DNA from: Polymorphobacter multimanifer
GTDB lineage: Bacteria; Pseudomonadota; Alphaproteobacteria; Sphingomonadales; Sphingomonadaceae
DNA: 64,000 nt
Direction: 5' to 3'
Assembly: GCF_014205635.1 (NCBI RefSeq)
Contig: NZ_JACIIV010000013.1
Coordinates: 62,001 to 126,000, forward strand
Each line of letters opens with the position of its first letter. Within the stretch, counting starts at the first letter, position 1. The notes under the pieces are model-generated. The model was not told the origin of the DNA, did no database searches, and worked only from the letters and a program-made list of their open reading frames with translations. Both the position numbers and the translations under genes were made by a program. Below are positions 18,448 to 29,278 of this stretch, piece after piece.

Positions 18448-21246
18448 CTACTCTGCGGCCGCGCGTTCCGGCACTGGTGCGGCGACACTGCGCTTCAAGG
18501 TGACGCCGGCGGCGGTGAGGAGGCGTTTTTCCAGCGCGGCGAGGCGGGCGGTGTCGATGATCTTCTGGCCGGTGAGGTCGGTCAGGTAGAAGGTGTCGGT
18601 GGCGCGTTCGCCCCAGGTGGCGATATGGGCGCTGTGGATGGTGGCCTTGCCATCGAAGAGGGCGCGGGTGAGCGCATAGAGGAGTGCGGGGCGATCGGCG
18701 GCGCCGACTTCCACCACCGTGTAGCGGTTCGAGGCGAGGTTATCGAAAATCACATAGGGCTGGACCTGGAAGACCTCGGCGCGGCGGCGCGCCAGCGGGC
18801 GGGCGGCGAGGCGATCGGCGAGGCGGATGCGGCCGGTGAGGACATCGTGGATGATGCGTTCGAGGCGGGCGAGCTGCTGCGCCTCGGAAAAGGGCTGGCC
18901 GAGCGGATCGGCGATGGTGAAATTGTCGACCGCCTGGCCATCGCGGGTGGTGTGGATGCGGGCATCGAGGATGTTGGCGCCGGCGAGGCTGATGGCGCCG
19001 GCGATGCGGTAGAACAGCCCCGGGTGATCGGCGGCGTGAATGGTGACGAGGGTGGTGCCGCTGTCCGGATCGGGGCGGGTTGCGATGGCGAGCGGCTTGC
19101 CCGCGGCTTCGGCCTCGGCGATGAGGGCGGCGTTGGCGGCAAGCACATCGGGGGTTTCGGCGATCCAGTAGCTGTCGGTGAAGCGGCGGGCGTGGCGGCT
19201 GGCGGCGTCGGGCGACCAGCCCATCGCCTGAGCAAGGGCGGTCTGCCGCTCGGCGATGCGCTCCGCCCTGCCCTTCTGCTTGTGGCCGCGGCGCAGCACC
19301 TCCTCGGCGGCTTCGTAGAGCTCGCGCAGCAGCTGGCCCTTCCAGGCGTTCCATACACCCGGGCCGACGGCGCGGATATCGACGACGGTGAGGATGAGCA
19401 GCAGCCGCAGCCGCTCGGGGCTGGCGACGGCTTCGGCAAAGTCGAGGATGGTCTTGAAGTCGGCGAGATCGCGCTTGAAGGCAGTGCGGCTCATCAGGAG
19501 ATGATGGCGCACCAGCCAGGCGACGGTCTCGGTCTCGGCGGCGGTCAGACCGAGGCGGGGGCAGAGCTTCATGGCGATATCGGCACCCAGCTCGCTGTGA
19601 TCGCCGCCGCGGCCCTTGGCGATATCGTGGAGCAGCACCGCCACATGCAGCACGCGCCGGCTGGCGAGCTGCTGGAGCAGGGCGTGGGTGAGCTTGTGCT
19701 CGGCGCGGAGCGTGCCATCGGCGATGCGCGCGATGAGGCCGATGGCGCGGATGCTGTGCTCGTCGACGGTATAATGGTGGTACATGTCATATTGCATGCG
19801 CGCCACGATGCGGCCGAAATCGGGGATGAAACGGCCGAAAACGCCGGCTTCGTTCAGCAGGCGCAGCACCTTGTCGGGCTCCTGCCGGTTGCAGAGGATT
19901 TCGAGGAACCAGCCATTGGCGGCCTTGTCGCGCCGCACGCGATCATCGATCAGCACGCTGTCCCGCGCCGCCTGGCGCATGGCCTGGGGATGGATGGGGA
20001 GCGCCTCGCGTGCGGCCAGCGCGAACATCTCGATGAGGCGGCTCGGCTCGGCGCGGAAGAAATCGTCCGATGGCACGCCGATCTGGCCGCGGCGCAGCGT
20101 GAAGCCGTTGAGGCGGCCGGGCTTGCGGGTGAGGCCGGGGAGCCAGGCAAGGCGCGAGGTCTGCTCCTCGAGCTGGGCCAGGAAAAGCCCGGTGAGATCA
20201 CCAACGGTGCGCACCATGAGGAAATAATGCCGCATGAAACGCTCGACGGCGGCGAGACCGGCACGATCGGCATAGCCCAGCCGGCGGGCGAGCTCGGGCT
20301 GGACATCGAAGGTGAGCCGCTCCTCGGCGCGACCGGCGATATCGTGGAGGTTGATGCGCACTGCCCAGAGGAAACTTTCGGCGCGGCGGAACTGGCGCGC
20401 CTCGGCGGCGGTGAGCAGGCCCTTGTCCACCAGCGCCGAGACGTTTTCGGCATCATGGACGTAGCGGCCGATCCAGCCCAGCGTGTGCAGGTCGCGCAGC
20501 GCGCCCTTGCCCTCCTTGAGGTTGGGCTCGACGAGATAGCGGCTGTCCCCCATCCGCTGGTGGCGGGTGTCGCGCTCGGCAAGCTTGGCGGTGATGAAGG
20601 CGCGCGCGGTGCCGGAAACGACCTCGCGGCGGAAGCGCGCGACGGCCTCTTCGTAAAGGGGCTGGTCGCCCCAGACGAAGCGGGCTTCGAGGAACGCGGT
20701 GCGGGTGCTGACATCCTCGCGGACGAAGCGGATGAGCTCGTCGATCGAGCGGGTGGCATGGCCGACCTTGAGCCCCAGATCCCAGAGCAGATAGAGCATC
20801 GTCTCGATGATCTGCTCGCCCCAGCCGGTGCGCTTCCAGGGGGTGAGGAAGAGCAGGTCGATGTCGGAGAAGGGCGCCATCTGGCCGCGGCCATAGCCGC
20901 CGACGGCGATCAGCGCGATGCGTTCAGCCGAGGTGCGGTTGGATGCTGGATAGAGGCGGGTGGTGATGGCATCGAAGGCGATGCGGATGAGCTGATCGAT
21001 CAGGAAGGCGCGGGCACCGGCGAGTTCAAGCCCCTTGGCGGGGTTTTCATGCAGACGACGGGTGATTTCGGCACTGCCCAGCGCGAGCGCCTCGATGAGC
21101 GTTGCGGTGAGGGCGGCGCGGCGGGAGGTATAATCGGGGAGTGCGGCAAGCGTTGTATCGAGGCCATCGGCCAGCGCGCGACGATCGATGATCGCGCGGC
21201 GCGTGGTGACGGCCATCAAGGCCGGGGAGACTGCACGACTTGCCAT
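18448..21246 (-). CDS. glnD: Bifunctional [protein-PII] uridylyltransferase / uridylyl-removing enzyme
   Basis: This 932-residue nitrogen sensor adds UMP to PII proteins under nitrogen limitation and removes it when glutamine is high. Domain order is complete. The nucleotidyltransferase has GGYGRGQMAPFSDIDLLF (about residues 115-132), then a helical linker. The HD hydrolase domain has LLHDIAKGRGGDHSELG, and two C-terminal ACT domains follow, the first opening at VTIHAADHPGLFYRIAG and the second at VVEVGAADRPALLYALT. The start is not certain: TTG/ATG codons at 21315-21318 would add 23-24 residues, and 21246 gives a length closer to relatives. It diverges from katG. Confidence 0.93.
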   Translation of the reverse strand: MASRAVSPALMAVTTRRAIIDRRALADGLDTTLAALPDYTSRRAALTATLIEALALGSAEITRRLHENPAKGLELAGARAFLIDQLIRIAFDAITTRLYPASNRTSAERIALIAVGGYGRGQMAPFSDIDLLFLTPWKRTGWGEQIIETMLYLLWDLGLKVGHATRSIDELIRFVREDVSTRTAFLEARFVWGDQPLYEEAVARFRREVVSGTARAFITAKLAERDTRHQRMGDSRYLVEPNLKEGKGALRDLHTLGWIGRYVHDAENVSALVDKGLLTAAEARQFRRAESFLWAVRINLHDIAGRAEERLTFDVQPELARRLGYADRAGLAAVERFMRHYFLMVRTVGDLTGLFLAQLEEQTSRLAWLPGLTRKPGRLNGFTLRRGQIGVPSDDFFRAEPSRLIEMFALAAREALPIHPQAMRQAARDSVLIDDRVRRDKAANGWFLEILCNRQEPDKVLRLLNEAGVFGRFIPDFGRIVARMQYDMYHHYTVDEHSIRAIGLIARIADGTLRAEHKLTHALLQQLASRRVLHVAVLLHDIAKGRGGDHSELGADIAMKLCPRLGLTAAETETVAWLVRHHLLMSRTAFKRDLADFKTILDFAEAVASPERLRLLLILTVVDIRAVGPGVWNAWKGQLLRELYEAAEEVLRRGHKQKGRAERIAERQTALAQAMGWSPDAASRHARRFTDSYWIAETPDVLAANAALIAEAEAAGKPLAIATRPDPDSGTTLVTIHAADHPGLFYRIAGAISLAGANILDARIHTTRDGQAVDNFTIADPLGQPFSEAQQLARLERIIHDVLTGRIRLADRLAARPLARRRAEVFQVQPYVIFDNLASNRYTVVEVGAADRPALLYALTRALFDGKATIHSAHIATWGERATDTFYLTDLTGQKIIDTARLAALEKRLLTAAGVTLKRSVAAPVPERAAAE

Positions 21247-21344
21247 TGCTCCCCGCAGATAGGGCCTGCCGGACACTGTGGAAAGGGCTGTCGCTCGCAC
21301 GGCAATTGTCACCATCAATCGAGGTTATCGATAAGCTTCACCAA

Positions 21345-23653
<2,309 letters not shown>

Positions 23654-23674
23654 TCGACGCGCCCGGGTTGAGGA

Positions 23675-23704
23675 ACGGCGGTGCCTGCGGGTGCCGCCGT
23701 TTTT
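23675..23704 (+). terminator. Intrinsic terminator after katG
   Basis: ACGGCGG (23675-23681) pairs with CCGCCGT (23694-23700), followed by a run of T to 23704. It lies 21 bases after the katG stop and just before the end of the convergent ParE gene. Confidence 0.8.
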
Positions 23705-23707
23705 CTG

Positions 23708-24025
23708 TCAGCCGCCTTCGGCAAGCCAGCTGGCGAAATCCCGTTTTTCGTGCAGCAGACGCCAGATGACGATCTGGTCATCCTGCTCCATGTAAAAGGC
23801 GAGAAACGGGAAACTCGGGATGCGGCGGGCGCGCAATCCGGGAATGCCCAGATCATAGCCGATATGCGCCGATCCGATCCCCGGCGCTTCGGCAATCGCT
23901 GCATAACAGGCTGCAAGGCTAGCGAGAAATCGCTGCGCAATATCGGTGCCGACCTCATTCGCGTAATAGGCAAGTGCGCTACGTGCGTCGGCCGTCGCCA
24001 ACTGGCTGCGGACGACAGGCTTCAA
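23708..24025 (-). CDS. ParE/RelE-family toxin
   Basis: This 105-residue protein has the compact ParE/RelE fold: two N-terminal helices (RSALAYYANEVG, RFLASLAACYAAI), then a sheet with RARRIPSFPFLAFY and IVIWRLLHEKRDF. ParE toxins poison DNA gyrase; RelE relatives cut mRNA on the ribosome, and sequence alone does not separate them with certainty. It lies two bases downstream of the ribbon-helix-helix antitoxin gene. Length is normal for the family. Confidence 0.87.
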   Translation of the reverse strand: MKPVVRSQLATADARSALAYYANEVGTDIAQRFLASLAACYAAIAEAPGIGSAHIGYDLGIPGLRARRIPSFPFLAFYMEQDDQIVIWRLLHEKRDFASWLAEGG

Positions 24026-24027
24026 CG

Positions 24028-24258
24028 TCAGCGCTTGATAATTGTGGCTTCGAGATCAGCGAAATAGGCCGCGTCGGCAGGGCCATCGATTGGCGAGCGG
24101 GCGCCAGCGAGCAACAGTGCCCGCAATTGCTCGCGATCCTGCTCCTTGCGGATCAGCGAGCGGACATACTCACTGCTGGTGCCGAAGCCGTGATCTTCGA
24201 CCTGTGCGTCGACGAAGCGCTTCATTGTGTCGGGAAGCGAGATGTTCATCGTGGTCAT
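24028..24258 (-). CDS. ParD-family ribbon-helix-helix antitoxin
   Basis: This 76-residue antitoxin has an N-terminal DNA-binding ribbon (MNISLPDTMKRFVDAQV) and the helix block GTSSEYVRSLIR typical of ParD/CopG antitoxins. A C-terminal segment that would bind the toxin follows. It should repress its own promoter (24266-24293). A longer open frame upstream to 24432 runs through the epimerase gene and is rejected. It is the first gene of a two-gene unit with the ParE-like toxin. Confidence 0.87.
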   Translation of the reverse strand: MTTMNISLPDTMKRFVDAQVEDHGFGTSSEYVRSLIRKEQDREQLRALLLAGARSPIDGPADAAYFADLEATIIKR

Positions 24259-24265
24259 GGTGTCG

Positions 24266-24293
24266 AAAATAGCAGTTTGGCAAAATTTGGCAA
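24266..24293 (-). promoter_or_regulatory. Promoter and direct repeats of the ParD-ParE pair
   Basis: On the minus strand TTGCCA (24288-24293) and TATTTT (24266-24271) are 16 bases apart. The plus strand shows a direct repeat TTTGGCAA at 24276-24283 and 24286-24293, spanning the -35 box, a likely antitoxin operator. The whole promoter fits in the 37-base gap between the antitoxin start and the epimerase stop. Confidence 0.55.
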
Positions 24294-24295
24294 GA

Positions 24296-25285
24296 TCATC
24301 CCCAAAGCTCGGGCGATGGTGGCCAGACGTCGGAGTGTTCGAAGCGCAGGCCGCCGGGGCGGTCTTCGATGAGCAGTGGCCCGTCAAGGTCGGCGAACTC
24401 ACTCTGGACGGCGATGTGGAAGGCGGGGGCAATGGCGAGCGAGGAGCCGAGCATGCAGCCGGTCATCACGCCGAGGCCGCGCTGGCGGGCGGCGTGGACG
24501 AGTGCATGCGCTTCGGTGAGGCCGCCGGATTTGTCGAGCTTGATGTTGATGAAGCGGTAGCGGCCGATGATGGCATCGAGGCTGGCGCGATCGTGGCAGC
24601 TTTCATCGGCGCAGAGCGGCACGGGGCTGTTGACGCCATCGAGCTGCGCATCCTGGCCGGCGGGGACGGGCTGTTCGATCAGCTCGACATTGAGCGCGGC
24701 AAGCGCCGCGGCGGTGCAGGCGATGTCGGTGCCGCCCCAGGCTTCGTTGGCATCGACGATGAAGCGCGCATCGGGAGCGGCGGCGCGGACGGCGGCCATG
24801 CGCTCGATATCGGCCGCCGGGCCGCCCTCGCCACCGAGCTTGACCTTGATGAGCTCGCGGCCGCGCACGGCGGCGGCCGCATCGGCCATGGCGGCGGGGG
24901 TGCCGAGGCTGATGGTGAAGGCGGTGAGCAACGGCCGGAACGCCGGCAGCCCGAGCAGCTCGCGGACGCTGGTGGCGGCGGCCTTGGCCTCCAGATCCCA
25001 GAGCGCGCAATCAAGGGCATTGCGCGCGGCACCCGGCGGCATCAGCGCGAGCAGATCGGCACGCGACGCGCCCGACGCGATGGCATCGGCCTGGGCGCTG
25101 GCGGCGGCGGCGACGCTCTCGGCGGTTTCGCCATGGTAATAGATGGCGGTGGCTTCGCCGCGTCCGCTGTTGGGGCCTTGCGCGATGGTGGCGGTGACGA
25201 CATCGACATGGGTTTTCGCACCCCGGGCGATGATGAAGGCGCCGCGCACGGGCAGGCGATCGATGGCGACATGAAGGCTGCGCAT
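24296..25285 (-). CDS. L-Ala-D/L-Glu (dipeptide) epimerase, enolase superfamily
   Basis: This 329-residue member of the mandelate racemase/muconate-lactonising branch of the enolase superfamily has a capping domain at 1-110, then a barrel with the catalytic KVK motif (LIKVKLGG). Metal ligands sit in FIVDANEAWG, ELIEQPV and CADESC, and a second Lys in INIKLDKSGG. Members with this pattern epimerise the L-Ala-D-Glu dipeptide released from peptidoglycan, for reuse. Other dipeptides are possible. The start MRSLHVAID at 25285 gives the standard length. No peptidoglycan gene flanks it. Confidence 0.85.
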   Translation of the reverse strand: MRSLHVAIDRLPVRGAFIIARGAKTHVDVVTATIAQGPNSGRGEATAIYYHGETAESVAAAASAQADAIASGASRADLLALMPPGAARNALDCALWDLEAKAAATSVRELLGLPAFRPLLTAFTISLGTPAAMADAAAAVRGRELIKVKLGGEGGPAADIERMAAVRAAAPDARFIVDANEAWGGTDIACTAAALAALNVELIEQPVPAGQDAQLDGVNSPVPLCADESCHDRASLDAIIGRYRFINIKLDKSGGLTEAHALVHAARQRGLGVMTGCMLGSSLAIAPAFHIAVQSEFADLDGPLLIEDRPGGLRFEHSDVWPPSPELWG

Positions 25286-25362
25286 GGTGGCTGGTTTGGC
25301 GGGTTTTTTGGCGCCGTGAAAGCCCCCTTCCCTTTCGGGCTCGCATGCATACACTCGGGTGG

Positions 25363-25665
25363 ATGAGTGACGAGCGTGATGTCGAGCTGGATGCAGTGGC
25401 CGCGGTGGCGCGGATAACAGCACTTGAGATGCTGGTGCGGCAGATGATGATCGTGCAGCTTCGGATTCTCGACAAGATGGGCGAGATCAAGCTCGATGGC
25501 GATTACATCAAGGGCATGGCGGCCGCCTATTCGGAGAAGGTGGACGAAAGTCCGATCATCGAATCGAATTGGCCCGAGGTGAATTACGAATTCAAGGCGA
25601 ATGTGCTGCACAATCTCGAGCGGTTTTTCGATGAGCTTGAGGGGCATATAAGAGAACACCCCTGA
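25363..25665 (+). CDS. Small cytosolic protein of unknown function
   Basis: This 100-residue, acidic, mostly helical protein has hydrophobic heptads around residues 20-40 (ITALEMLVRQMMIVQLRIL) that suggest a coiled coil. No family is recognised. The start at 25363 (MSDERD) is preferred over an ATG six codons earlier. It is likely real given its codon use and its position between the divergent epimerase gene and a REP-like repeat. Confidence 0.55.
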   Translation: MSDERDVELDAVAAVARITALEMLVRQMMIVQLRILDKMGEIKLDGDYIKGMAAAYSEKVDESPIIESNWPEVNYEFKANVLHNLERFFDELEGHIREHP

Positions 25666-25691
25666 AGCGGTTGCCAGCCCTCACCCTCCCA

Positions 25692-25742
25692 CCCGCTGAA
25701 AGAGCGGGCGGGCCCCTCCCTCTCCCGCGATGCGGGAGAGGG
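25692..25742. repeat. Paired hairpins (REP-like element, second copy)
   Basis: CCCGCT-N5-AGCGGG (25692-25708) is followed by a perfect 11-base stem CCCTCTCCCGC/GCGGGAGAGGG with a three-base loop (25718-25742). The second hairpin matches the middle unit of the cluster at 15300-15378, so this is a dispersed palindromic repeat. It sits between a small gene and the thiolase operon. Confidence 0.7.
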
Positions 25743-25806
25743 GAAGGGTTTGCGCTACATGCAATCGCTTGTATAACCGAACCAACAATATCCGGGGAGA
25801 AGCGCC

Positions 25807-27030
25807 ATGGTCTATGTGCTGGGCGGGTGGCAGAGCGATTTTGCGGCGAACTGGGACCGGCAGGGCATGGAGATTGCCGATGCCTTTGCAGTGACGCTGC
25901 GCGAGGGGATGGACGCGGCGAAGCTCGATGCGAGCGAGATCGAGACCGGGCATGTCGGCAATTTCGTGGCCGAACTGTTTGCGCGGCAGGGGCTGCTTGG
26001 CGGGTTTTTCGGCCAGGTCGATCCGGCGTTCGATGGGCTGCCGACGTCGCGGCATGAAGCAGCCTGCGCTTCGGGGAGCATCGCCATATTGGCGGCGGCG
26101 GCGGAGATCGAGGCCGGGCGCTATGGGCTGGCGGCGGTGATCGGGCTTGAGCAGATGCGCAATGTGCCGGGGCAGCAGGCGGCCGAGCATCTGGGCGCTG
26201 CGGCCTGGACGGGGCATGAATTCAGCGAAGCGCGCTATGTGTGGCCGCGAGCGTTTTCGGACCTGGCCGATGAATATGACCGGCGCTACGGGCTCGATTA
26301 CAAGCATCTGATGGGCATTTCGGAGATCAACTTCGGCAATGCCAAGCGCAACCCCAATGCGCAGTCGCGCGCCTGGGCGTTCACGCCGGAAAGCTTCACG
26401 GCGAATGACGACGCCAACCCGGTGGTGGAGGGGCGCACGCGCAAGATGGATTGCGGGCAGGTGACCGATGGGACGGCGGTGGTGTTCCTGGCTTCGGCCG
26501 AGCGCGCGGCGGAATATGCGGCGAAGCGGGGCCTGAGCCTTGAGGACCTGCCGCGCATTTCGGGCTGGGGGCATCGCTCGGCGCCGATCTCGCAGTCGAC
26601 CAAGATGCGCGCCAGTGCGGGCGAGGATTATGTGTTTCCGCAGGTGCGGCGTGCCGTGCTGGAGGCGCGGGCGCGGGCCGGGGTGGAGCTCGACGGCATC
26701 GACGCGGTGGAGACGCATGATTGCTTCACGGTGACCGAATATATGGCGATCGACCATCTCGGGCTGACCGCGCCCGGCGAGGCGTGGAAGGCGGTGGAGG
26801 ACGGCACGATTGCCATGGGTGGGCGCTGCCCGGTGAACCCCTCGGGCGGGCTGATCGGGCTTGGGCATCCGGTGGGGGCGACGGGCGTGCGGATGGTGCT
26901 CGATGCCGCCAAGCAGGTGACAGGCACCGCCGGCGATTACCAGGTGGAGGGGGCGCAGCGGATGCAGACGCTCAACATTGGCGGCTCGACGACGACGACG
27001 GTGAGCTTTGTCGTGGAGCGGGGGGCGTGA
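25807..27030 (+). CDS. Thiolase-family acetyl-CoA acyltransferase (SCP2-type)
   Basis: This 407-residue thiolase-fold protein has the nucleophilic Cys at residue 87 in EAACASGS. The late active-site block is NPSGGLIGLGHPVGATG, with the catalytic His. The C-terminal motif that usually has a second Cys reads NIGGSTTTTVSF, as in the SCP2-like and lipid-transfer thiolases, so its reaction may differ from classical beta-ketothiolysis. A GGGGAGA precedes the ATG. It starts a three-gene coupled unit with an NTF2-like protein and a CoA ligase, which points to degradation of an acid activated as CoA ester. Confidence 0.85.
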   Translation: MVYVLGGWQSDFAANWDRQGMEIADAFAVTLREGMDAAKLDASEIETGHVGNFVAELFARQGLLGGFFGQVDPAFDGLPTSRHEAACASGSIAILAAAAEIEAGRYGLAAVIGLEQMRNVPGQQAAEHLGAAAWTGHEFSEARYVWPRAFSDLADEYDRRYGLDYKHLMGISEINFGNAKRNPNAQSRAWAFTPESFTANDDANPVVEGRTRKMDCGQVTDGTAVVFLASAERAAEYAAKRGLSLEDLPRISGWGHRSAPISQSTKMRASAGEDYVFPQVRRAVLEARARAGVELDGIDAVETHDCFTVTEYMAIDHLGLTAPGEAWKAVEDGTIAMGGRCPVNPSGGLIGLGHPVGATGVRMVLDAAKQVTGTAGDYQVEGAQRMQTLNIGGSTTTTVSFVVERGA

Positions 27031-27515
27031 AGTTTTTTGCGGCGGCAATCGCTTTACTGATGGCAACGAGTGCGGGAGCGCAGGACATGAAGCGGTATGA
27101 GCAGTTCAAGGCGGTGATCGATGCCTGGGGCAAGAAGGACAAGGCTTTCGTGCTTTCGAAGATGGATGACGACATCGTCTGGCACATGGCGGCGACCGCC
27201 AAGCCGCCGCTGATGGGCAAGGCGGCGGCGTCGAAGTTTCTCGATGCGTTTGGTGCCAATATTTCGGACAAGCCGGGAAGCGTGCGCTGGCGGATCATCC
27301 ACCATTCCGAAACGGCCGACCGGCTGTTTGTCGAGGGCGTGGATGAGTATGATGATGTGAGCGGCAAGACGATCACCGCACCTTATGTGGGGGTGATCGA
27401 GTTCAAGGGCGATCTGATCACCGGCTGGCGGGATTATGTCGACTATGGGACGATCGACCGGCAGCGGCTGGGTGAGCCGCTGCCGGCGCATGTGAAGGCG
27501 CTGGCGGAAAGGTGA
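27027..27515 (+). CDS. NTF2-like (SnoaL / limonene-epoxide-hydrolase fold) protein, possibly exported
   Basis: This 162-residue protein carries a nuclear-transport-factor-2 fold: an N-terminal helix YEQFKAVIDAWGKKD, the strand DDDIVWHMA, and the C-terminal VGVIEFKGDLITGWRDYVDYG, typical of the limonene-1,2-epoxide hydrolase group. If translation starts at the GTG at 27027 (GTGA overlap with the thiolase stop), there is a signal peptide (about 1-19). Starting at the ATG at 27087 would give a cytosolic enzyme. Cytosolic action would make more sense beside a CoA ligase, so the start matters. Role in the operon is inferred only. Confidence 0.7.
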   Translation: MKFFAAAIALLMATSAGAQDMKRYEQFKAVIDAWGKKDKAFVLSKMDDDIVWHMAATAKPPLMGKAAASKFLDAFGANISDKPGSVRWRIIHHSETADRLFVEGVDEYDDVSGKTITAPYVGVIEFKGDLITGWRDYVDYGTIDRQRLGEPLPAHVKALAER

Positions 27516-29239
27516 GCGACGTTCCTTTTCGTGAGGCGAAGTTCATGCCCGTGGACCTCGATGTCCGGCGGGAGGGGGGCATTGTCTGGCTGAAGAGCCG
27601 CGTGCCGCTGCCGCCGCACGAGGCCAATCTGGCGGCGGCGCTGATGGCGCGCGCCGAGACCCAGGGCGAGGCGGCGGCGTTGCGCTTCCGCGATGGAGAC
27701 GGCTGGACTTCGGTGAGCTATGCCACGTTTGCCGGGCTGGTGTGCGCTGCAACCCAATATCTGATCGCCAACAAGATGGCGGGGCGGCCGCTGATCGTGA
27801 TGGCGGGGAACACGCTGCCCGCCGCGGTCTGGGTGTTCGCCTGTTATGCCAGCGGGGCGATCCACACGCCGGTGGGGCTGGCCTATGGGCTGGCGGGGGG
27901 TGACTTTGCGCGGCTGAAGCATGTGATCGCCAAGACCGGGGCGGCGATGATCTATGCCGATCCGCACCCGGCCCTGCAGGCCGCGGTGGCGGCGTGCCGG
28001 ACCCCCGACATGCTGGTGGCGGATTTTGGCGAGGCGGTGACCTGCGAGCCGACCGCGATGGTGGATTTGAGCATCGAGGCCCGCGACGTGGAAGCGGTGG
28101 CGAGCTATATGCTGACTTCGGGCTCGACCGGGCTGCCCAAGGTGGTGCCGCAGACGCTGGCGATGATCGCGGCGGGCGGCGCGCAGGCGATTGCCAGCAT
28201 CGGACAGGCGGCGAACTGGGGGGGCACGATGCTCGACTGGCTGCCCTGGCACCATGCCGCCGGTGCTTCGGTGCTGCGGTGCACGCTGCTTGAAGGCGGC
28301 ACGCTGCATGTCGATGATGGCAAGCCGATGCCGGGGCTGTTCGACACGACGATCCGCAATCTGCGCGAGGTGTCGGTGGCCTATTTCAACAATGTGCCGA
28401 GCGGCTATGCGATGCTGGTCGATGCGCTCGACGTTGATCCGGTGCTGCGGAAGAGCTTTTTCAAGGACATGCGGCTGATGCTCTATGGCGGCGCGGGGCT
28501 GCCGCAGGCGGTGTATGATCGCCTGCAGGCGCATGCCATCGCCGAGACGGGCCACCGCATCCACATGACCACCGGCTATGGCATGACCGAGACGGTGACG
28601 GGGTGCATGGTGATCCACTTCCCCACGACCAAGGTCGGCATCGGGCTGCCGGCCCCCGGTCTCGAGGTGAAGCTGGTGCCGCATGATGCGCGCTATGAGG
28701 TGCGGCTGCGCGGGCCCAATGTGATGAAGGGCTATCTCGATGACCCGGTGAAGAATGCAGCGGTATTCGATGACGAGGGCTATTATCGGACCGGCGATCT
28801 GGCGGTGTTCCATGATGATGCCGACCCCGGGCAGGGGCTGGCTTTTGCCGGGCGGCTGGCGGAGGAGTTCAAGCTTGCGTCGGGGGCCTGGGTTTATGGT
28901 GGGCAGCTCCGCGAGCAGTTGCTGGGGGCACTCGACGGGCTGGTGAGCGACCTTGTACTCGCCGATGACAACCGGCCGTATCTGGCTGTTCTTGCATGGC
29001 CCAAGGGCGGGGCGACGATGGAGATGGTGCTGGAGCGGGTGCGGGGCTTCAACGCGGCGGCGCATGGTGGCAGCTCGCGGATTGCGCGGGTGTTGCTGCT
29101 GGAACGGCCGCCGAGCGTCGATGCGCATGAGGTGAGCGACAAGGGCAGCATCAACCGCCGCGCGGTGCTCGATGGCCGGGTGGCGGAGGTGGAGCGGCTG
29201 TTTGCCGAGCCTGTAGGCGTTGGGGTTGGCGTGGCGTAG
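27512..29239 (+). CDS. Feruloyl-CoA synthase-like AMP-forming ligase
   Basis: This 575-residue adenylate-forming enzyme would activate an aromatic or phenylpropanoid acid to its CoA ester using ATP. The AMP-binding loop is YMLTSGSTGLPKVVPQ, the adenine motif TTGYGMTETVTG, and the hinge region YYRTGDLAVF followed by FAGRLAEEFKLASGAW, the pattern of feruloyl-CoA synthases. The catalytic Lys region is DKGSINRRAVL near the C-terminus. It begins with GTG at 27512 in a four-base overlap with the preceding gene. It is the terminal gene of the thiolase unit. Exact substrate is unknown. Confidence 0.85.
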   Translation: MSDVPFREAKFMPVDLDVRREGGIVWLKSRVPLPPHEANLAAALMARAETQGEAAALRFRDGDGWTSVSYATFAGLVCAATQYLIANKMAGRPLIVMAGNTLPAAVWVFACYASGAIHTPVGLAYGLAGGDFARLKHVIAKTGAAMIYADPHPALQAAVAACRTPDMLVADFGEAVTCEPTAMVDLSIEARDVEAVASYMLTSGSTGLPKVVPQTLAMIAAGGAQAIASIGQAANWGGTMLDWLPWHHAAGASVLRCTLLEGGTLHVDDGKPMPGLFDTTIRNLREVSVAYFNNVPSGYAMLVDALDVDPVLRKSFFKDMRLMLYGGAGLPQAVYDRLQAHAIAETGHRIHMTTGYGMTETVTGCMVIHFPTTKVGIGLPAPGLEVKLVPHDARYEVRLRGPNVMKGYLDDPVKNAAVFDDEGYYRTGDLAVFHDDADPGQGLAFAGRLAEEFKLASGAWVYGGQLREQLLGALDGLVSDLVLADDNRPYLAVLAWPKGGATMEMVLERVRGFNAAAHGGSSRIARVLLLERPPSVDAHEVSDKGSINRRAVLDGRVAEVERLFAEPVGVGVGVA

Positions 29240-29278
29240 AATGGGAACCGCACCGGCGTCTGCCGGGGGGGAAATGCC

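Noticed and set aside
21319-21344. OxyR binding site upstream of katG
   Set aside because: The AT-rich stretch and TTATCGATAA palindrome do not fit the four-part ATAG spacing of OxyR sites well enough to name it.
23708-24258. Toxin-antitoxin pair as part of a prophage or plasmid remnant
   Set aside because: No integrase, phage or conjugation gene and no attachment repeats are seen near any of the three pairs.
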